Assembly: GCA_900544605.1 (NCBI GenBank)
Contig: UQVP01000030.1
Coordinates: forward strand, 1 to 10,798
From: an uncultured Mycoplasmatota bacterium
GTDB lineage: Bacteria > Bacillota_I > Bacilli_A > RF39 > UBA660
Length of the DNA stretch: 10,798 nt
Direction: 5' to 3'
The notes under the pieces are model-generated. The model ran no database searches, had not been told where the DNA came from, and saw only the letters and a list, made by a program, of their open reading frames with translations. Position 1 is the first letter of the stretch. Each line of letters opens with the position of its first letter. Position numbers and translations under genes: made by a program. Of the stretch, positions 7,879 through 10,798 are shown piece by piece.

Positions 7879-8426
7879 TAACTCATCACCGTCCCAAATG
7901 TAGTAGTTTGTCCACCATTTAAGAAGTTATCAAGAATAATTCTTAAATCATCATTTGTAGTTTGTCTACATGTCAACCCTGCACTAGCAAAGCCATTTAT
8001 TAAAGTACGAACTCTCTTTTGAATTAATTCAGAATCTTTTTCTTTAAATAGTAAGTAATATTCTGTATCAACAACATTATTACTCATAAACATATTAGCT
8101 TTATTAATATCATCAACAATCAATTTTCTTCTCGAATTATCTTGAATATTGTTATATAAAAGTTGTAACTGAGATAGATAAACATTTATATCTACTGGTC
8201 TATCAGCTGCTATAACCCAAAATTCATAATCAATCATATTATATACATTTTTCAAATTAGCTATAATACTATCCTGCATATCCTGATCTAAAATAAAGAT
8301 ATTTCTAGGCATTATCTTAATCCCTGTAACTTTTAAATTGTTATTTAAAATAATAACTCCATTCGTTATACTTTTGATAGGAATATTATCAACAGTATAT
8401 CTACTTATCGGTTTTTTCTTTGCCAT
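7878..8426 (-). CDS. virB4: VirB4 N-terminal domain encoded as a separate protein
   Basis: This 182-residue protein matches the N-terminal segment of VirB4/TrbE-type ATPases: a beta-rich start (GVIILNNNLKVTGIKIMPRN), a helical stretch around DSIIANLKNVYNMI, the EYYLLFKEKD strand, and a helix ending near DLRIILDNFLNGG. It has no nucleotide-binding motif. In intact VirB4 this region precedes the VAPK-type segment that opens the next gene, so the two proteins should pair at the membrane base of the channel. That pairing is inferred from order and combined length. It begins at ATG 8426, overlapping the prgI-like gene by 26 bases in another frame, with AAAGGTTGGTG about eight bases upstream. Its TAA stop overlaps the next ATG by one base. 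It could be mistaken for a hypothetical protein if read without its neighbour. Confidence 0.82.
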   Translation of the reverse strand: MAKKKPISRYTVDNIPIKSITNGVIILNNNLKVTGIKIMPRNIFILDQDMQDSIIANLKNVYNMIDYEFWVIAADRPVDINVYLSQLQLLYNNIQDNSRRKLIVDDINKANMFMSNNVVDTEYYLLFKEKDSELIQKRVRTLINGFASAGLTCRQTTNDDLRIILDNFLNGGQTTTFGTVMS

Positions 8427-8721
8427 TACTAAAACACCAACCTTTCCAATAATAAACTCTTCTACCTGTGTAAAAATTCCACATTGATTTAATAAATGTT
8501 CTTACGTTATGATAATTAGCAACCGGAAATACTAGAAATCCAGTTACAGCAGCTGGAGCAATTGCTATTAAAGCAAAAATCCAGTTGTTAATAGGAAGAA
8601 CAGGTAACAAAAGTAATGTTATCCCTATTCCTATTCCGAACATAACTAAATCAGTTACATTGAACAAACCAAAGATTAACATTGATTTCTTTGAGTTTGC
8701 TGGTATTAAATATTGATTCAC
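8401..8721 (-). CDS. prgI: PrgI family (VirB3-like) type IV secretion membrane protein
   Basis: A 106-residue protein of the length and layout of PrgI, the Gram-positive counterpart of VirB3. Residues 13-40 and 47-69 are two hydrophobic segments separated by a short turn (LPINNW). They are followed by a basic, aromatic stretch (NFYTGRRVYYWKGW) that I associate with PrgI proteins next to VirB4. VirB3-type proteins sit in the inner membrane and bind VirB4, and the gene order VirB6-like, PrgI, VirB4 fits. Start is GTG (8721-8719) preceded by AAAGGGTGTGAT. It lies 20 bases after the VirB6-like stop, and its last 26 bases overlap the VirB4 N-terminal gene, so translation is probably coupled. Confidence 0.87.
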   Translation of the reverse strand: MNQYLIPANSKKSMLIFGLFNVTDLVMFGIGIGITLLLLPVLPINNWIFALIAIAPAAVTGFLVFPVANYHNVRTFIKSMWNFYTGRRVYYWKGWCFSNGKEKTDK

Positions 8722-8741
8722 TTAGTATCACACCCTTTTTA

Positions 8742-10637
8742 TTATTTTTGTTTTTTATTTGCTTGTGCTTGTTGATAATTCTTATCATTTTGAACATTAA
8801 CTTTAGCAGTTCCCATTGCATCTTTAGTTGCTTTAATAGCAGCACCAGTTGACACATCTTGTGCTTTAACTAATTCATCAGAAGCAGTTTGAATTGTATT
8901 TGATAAACCTGCAATCATAGAAGTAATTTGTTCATCAGAAATAGTTCCTCCTATAACATTATCAACAAATGCTTGTTCTGCCAATTTTTCCGTTTTTGAT
9001 ATATAAGTCTGTGTATCACTAATTAACTTGGCATGTGCTTCCCTTTGAGCATCATTCATTTTTGATGTATCTTGACCTCTTAACAAATTCAAATATTCTT
9101 TTTTTGCCTTAAAATCATTCATATTTGTATAATTACCATCAGAACCTTTAAATGAGTAATTGTACTTTATCATCTCTGAATTAGCTCTTTTTAAAATGTT
9201 GGAAGCCTTACTTTCTACATCGCCAAATTGACTGATTTGAGTATCATAATGAGATAAGGAATCAACACCAGCAAAAGCATTTAAATTGGCCATAGTTCTT
9301 TTTCCAAAATTATAACCTGTTAAATTCCTTTGTTCTCTTAAATTTCTAGCATCAACAGAGCCTTTTACTCCTGCTCCTGCGGCCTTAAATAAATTCTTTT
9401 CTTTAGAAGTTAAACCTCTCCCGGCTCCAGACATACCACCTGCTAGTATACTACCAACATTTCTAAATCCATTTCCTAACCCTTGACCTTTCCAGTTGCC
9501 TCTTGTAGCCCATGCATTGGCTGCCATTCCACCAGCAAATCCTAAAGCACCAGCACCTGCTGCTTTAGCAACTCCTAAACCCGGAACATTACCTAATTTC
9601 TTTTTGAGACTAAATCCATCACCAGATAATTTAATACCTAAAATAGACTCAATTAAGTTTGGTAATTGTTTAGCAAACATTAAACAACCAATAATGACAA
9701 ATAATCTTACAAATAAATTATTAACTGAAGCACCTGAACTATAATATTTCATCATTTCCTTAGAACTTAAAATACTATGTATTACATCTAAAGCAAAAAA
9801 TATACCTGCTAATCTTATAAATAAATCTATAAATGTTTTACCACATTCTTTTCCCCACTTAGAAACTTTGTCAGTTCCTTTACCCGGATCAATCATAGAC
9901 AATATAGGAATTGGAGCAATAATTTGTAAAAATCCTAATTTAACGGAACGCACTGCAGCATCAAAACAGAACATTAAAAGCATATATGCTACTGCACAAC
10001 CACAAATAGTTGAAATAAGATATTTATATTCGTAAGTAAATTTTTTACCATCTTTTTTTATAATTACATCTTCATCTAACAAGCAAGTAGCGCCGGCTTT
10101 AATTTCACATATTTTCTGATCTTCTAATTCGTAATCATCACCACCACTTTTATATATAAATGATGAATACACTGCATAAGACATCTCTTTACCTTGCACT
10201 TTAGCATTTTCTTCTAGTGATTTATTACTATTACCCTCACTAGTAGGTAATTTTTTTCCTGTAACAATTTGATATACTGCATTACTAGATAATAAATCTC
10301 TCTGTAACTTAAATGCGGCATCAAATAAGTTAGGAGTTATAGCTAATAGTATTAATGATATAACAACATTAGTAATTAACTTGCTAAAACCTTTCCCTTT
10401 ATCTGTTAATGTATCAGGATTAATTATATAGTTTATCATAGCAAACGATAATTTGAATACCATAAAAATTCCTAGGAATGTATATATTCTTCCTAAATAT
10501 TGATATATTAAGTCTCCAAAAACATTAGTATCAGCTATCTTTATTAATAAAACATATAATAATTCAATAGCCCAAGCTACAATACCATCTAATAAGGCAA
10601 ATAGTCTTCTCATTAATTCTGTAAACAAATTACCCAT
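8742..10637 (-). CDS. VirB6/TrbL-like polytopic membrane protein of a Gram-positive type IV secretion system
   Basis: A 631-residue channel component. About seven hydrophobic segments are visible, near 14-35, 52-72, 87-104, 206-226, 233-248, 268-290 and 307-325. The stretch LGFLQIIAPIPILSMIDPGKG (about 234-254), followed by a W-G-K-containing linker and FIRLAGIFFALDV, is the most characteristic part of VirB6/TrbL-like proteins in Firmicutes clusters. A polar loop of about 100 residues (105-205) between segments 3 and 4 holds Cys177 and Cys185 and is probably extracellular, perhaps disulfide-linked. The last 290 residues are soluble: a Gly/Ala-rich region (about 350-425), then Lys/Gln-rich helices to the end. 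Such tails are common in TrbL-like proteins but their role is not known to me. Start is ATG with AAAGGG ten bases upstream. It is the first gene of the operon and probably seeds the channel that PrgI and VirB4 join. Confidence 0.87.
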   Translation of the reverse strand: MGNLFTELMRRLFALLDGIVAWAIELLYVLLIKIADTNVFGDLIYQYLGRIYTFLGIFMVFKLSFAMINYIINPDTLTDKGKGFSKLITNVVISLILLAITPNLFDAAFKLQRDLLSSNAVYQIVTGKKLPTSEGNSNKSLEENAKVQGKEMSYAVYSSFIYKSGGDDYELEDQKICEIKAGATCLLDEDVIIKKDGKKFTYEYKYLISTICGCAVAYMLLMFCFDAAVRSVKLGFLQIIAPIPILSMIDPGKGTDKVSKWGKECGKTFIDLFIRLAGIFFALDVIHSILSSKEMMKYYSSGASVNNLFVRLFVIIGCLMFAKQLPNLIESILGIKLSGDGFSLKKKLGNVPGLGVAKAAGAGALGFAGGMAANAWATRGNWKGQGLGNGFRNVGSILAGGMSGAGRGLTSKEKNLFKAAGAGVKGSVDARNLREQRNLTGYNFGKRTMANLNAFAGVDSLSHYDTQISQFGDVESKASNILKRANSEMIKYNYSFKGSDGNYTNMNDFKAKKEYLNLLRGQDTSKMNDAQREAHAKLISDTQTYISKTEKLAEQAFVDNVIGGTISDEQITSMIAGLSNTIQTASDELVKAQDVSTGAAIKATKDAMGTAKVNVQNDKNYQQAQANKKQK

Positions 10638-10688
10638 TAAATAAACACCCTTTCATTAACATAAAGGCACAAAAAAGCCATTTATACT

Positions 10689-10706
10689 TATACTAAATAC
10701 AGTATA
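10689..10706. repeat. Inverted repeat over the operon promoter, candidate operator
   Basis: TATACT, six bases, then AGTATA form a perfect 6-bp inverted repeat. A further direct TATACT copy abuts it at 10683-10688. The AGTATA arm is the -10 box of the operon promoter on the minus strand and the other arm falls at the expected start point, so a bound repressor would block transcription. No regulator gene is in the window. In such AT-rich DNA short repeats arise by chance. Confidence 0.4.
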
Positions 10707-10709
10707 CCA
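10701..10709 (-). promoter_or_regulatory. Candidate extended -10 promoter of the type IV secretion operon
   Basis: The minus strand reads TGGTATACT: a TGn extension plus TATACT, one mismatch from consensus. The -35 region is only T/A-rich. Transcription would start near 10694, leaving about 57 bases before the ATG at 10637. No later gap in the operon exceeds 30 bases, so this is the likely promoter for all seven genes. It has the same architecture as the candidate promoter at 950-958. Confidence 0.5.
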
Positions 10710-10763
10710 TAATAAAAAAAAATAATAAATAAGAATTTATTATTTTTCCTAAATTGAAATTTC

Positions 10764-10789
10764 AACCGCACCAAAAGGTGTGGTTTTTT
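10764..10789 (+). terminator. Plus-strand hairpin with T-run, likely intrinsic terminator
   Basis: AACCGCACC, loop AAAA, and GGTGTGGTT form a 9-bp stem with one G-U pair, followed directly by a run of Ts (10784-10789). On the minus strand the same position becomes an A-C mismatch and no T-run follows, so it is directional. No plus-strand gene precedes it in the window. It could stop antisense or short-RNA transcription, or act in the leader of a plus-strand gene beyond the right edge. Confidence 0.6.
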
Positions 10790-10798
10790 GATACAATA

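Noticed and set aside
8651..8857. 68-codon minus-strand frame across the VirB6-like and PrgI-like gene junction
   Set aside because: It overlaps both real genes in a different frame and shows no domain or signal.
9496..9744. Plus-strand Pro/Ala-rich frame opposite the Gly/Ala-rich part of the VirB6-like gene
   Set aside because: It is the complement of Gly and Ala codons and has no independent support.
10664..10681. GGC...GCC hairpin in the operon leader as an attenuator
   Set aside because: Only three GC pairs with a mismatch next to them; too weak to support.

Overview
The window is AT-rich. Its genes carry Shine-Dalgarno sequences, a Gram-positive lipoprotein signal and a one-membrane secretion apparatus, with no outer-membrane components. 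This suggests a low-GC Firmicute or Mollicutes-like lineage, for example an uncultured gut Bacilli group; that placement is inferred. The standard code fits: Trp is encoded by TGG, all three stop codons are used, and no reading frame is broken by TGA.

Every gene lies on the minus strand, so transcription runs from the right end to the left. Positions 10638-10798 are non-coding. They hold a candidate extended -10 promoter (10701-10709) inside a cluster of TATACT/AGTATA repeats, and a separate plus-facing hairpin with a T-run (10764-10789). Seven tightly packed genes follow as one apparent operon. They are a VirB6/TrbL-like channel protein (10637-8742), a PrgI/VirB3-like protein (8721-8401), the N-terminal part of VirB4 (8426-7878), the VirB4 ATPase core (7878-6094), a membrane-anchored peptidoglycan hydrolase combining SpoIID-like and CHAP domains (6065-3927), a small lipoprotein with a C-terminal membrane helix (3922-3221), and a VirD4/TraG coupling ATPase with a long acidic tail (3209-984). 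Neighbouring genes overlap or are separated by fewer than 30 bases. A hairpin terminator overlaps the virD4 stop codon.

After that terminator comes a second transcription unit with its own candidate extended -10 promoter. It encodes a secreted, cysteine-containing protein (875 to beyond position 1) whose visible end is the start of a membrane helix resembling those of VirB2-like proteins in such clusters.

Together these genes form the core of a Gram-positive type IV secretion system. VirB6-like and PrgI proteins would form the membrane channel, the two-part VirB4 would power assembly, the SpoIID-CHAP enzyme would open the cell wall, and VirD4 would recruit substrate. No relaxase, integrase, oriT or recognisable effector is visible, so conjugation, DNA uptake and protein delivery all remain possible. 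The least ordinary elements are the SpoIID+CHAP enzyme, the clean fission of virB4, the doubly anchored lipoprotein and the secreted protein with its own promoter.
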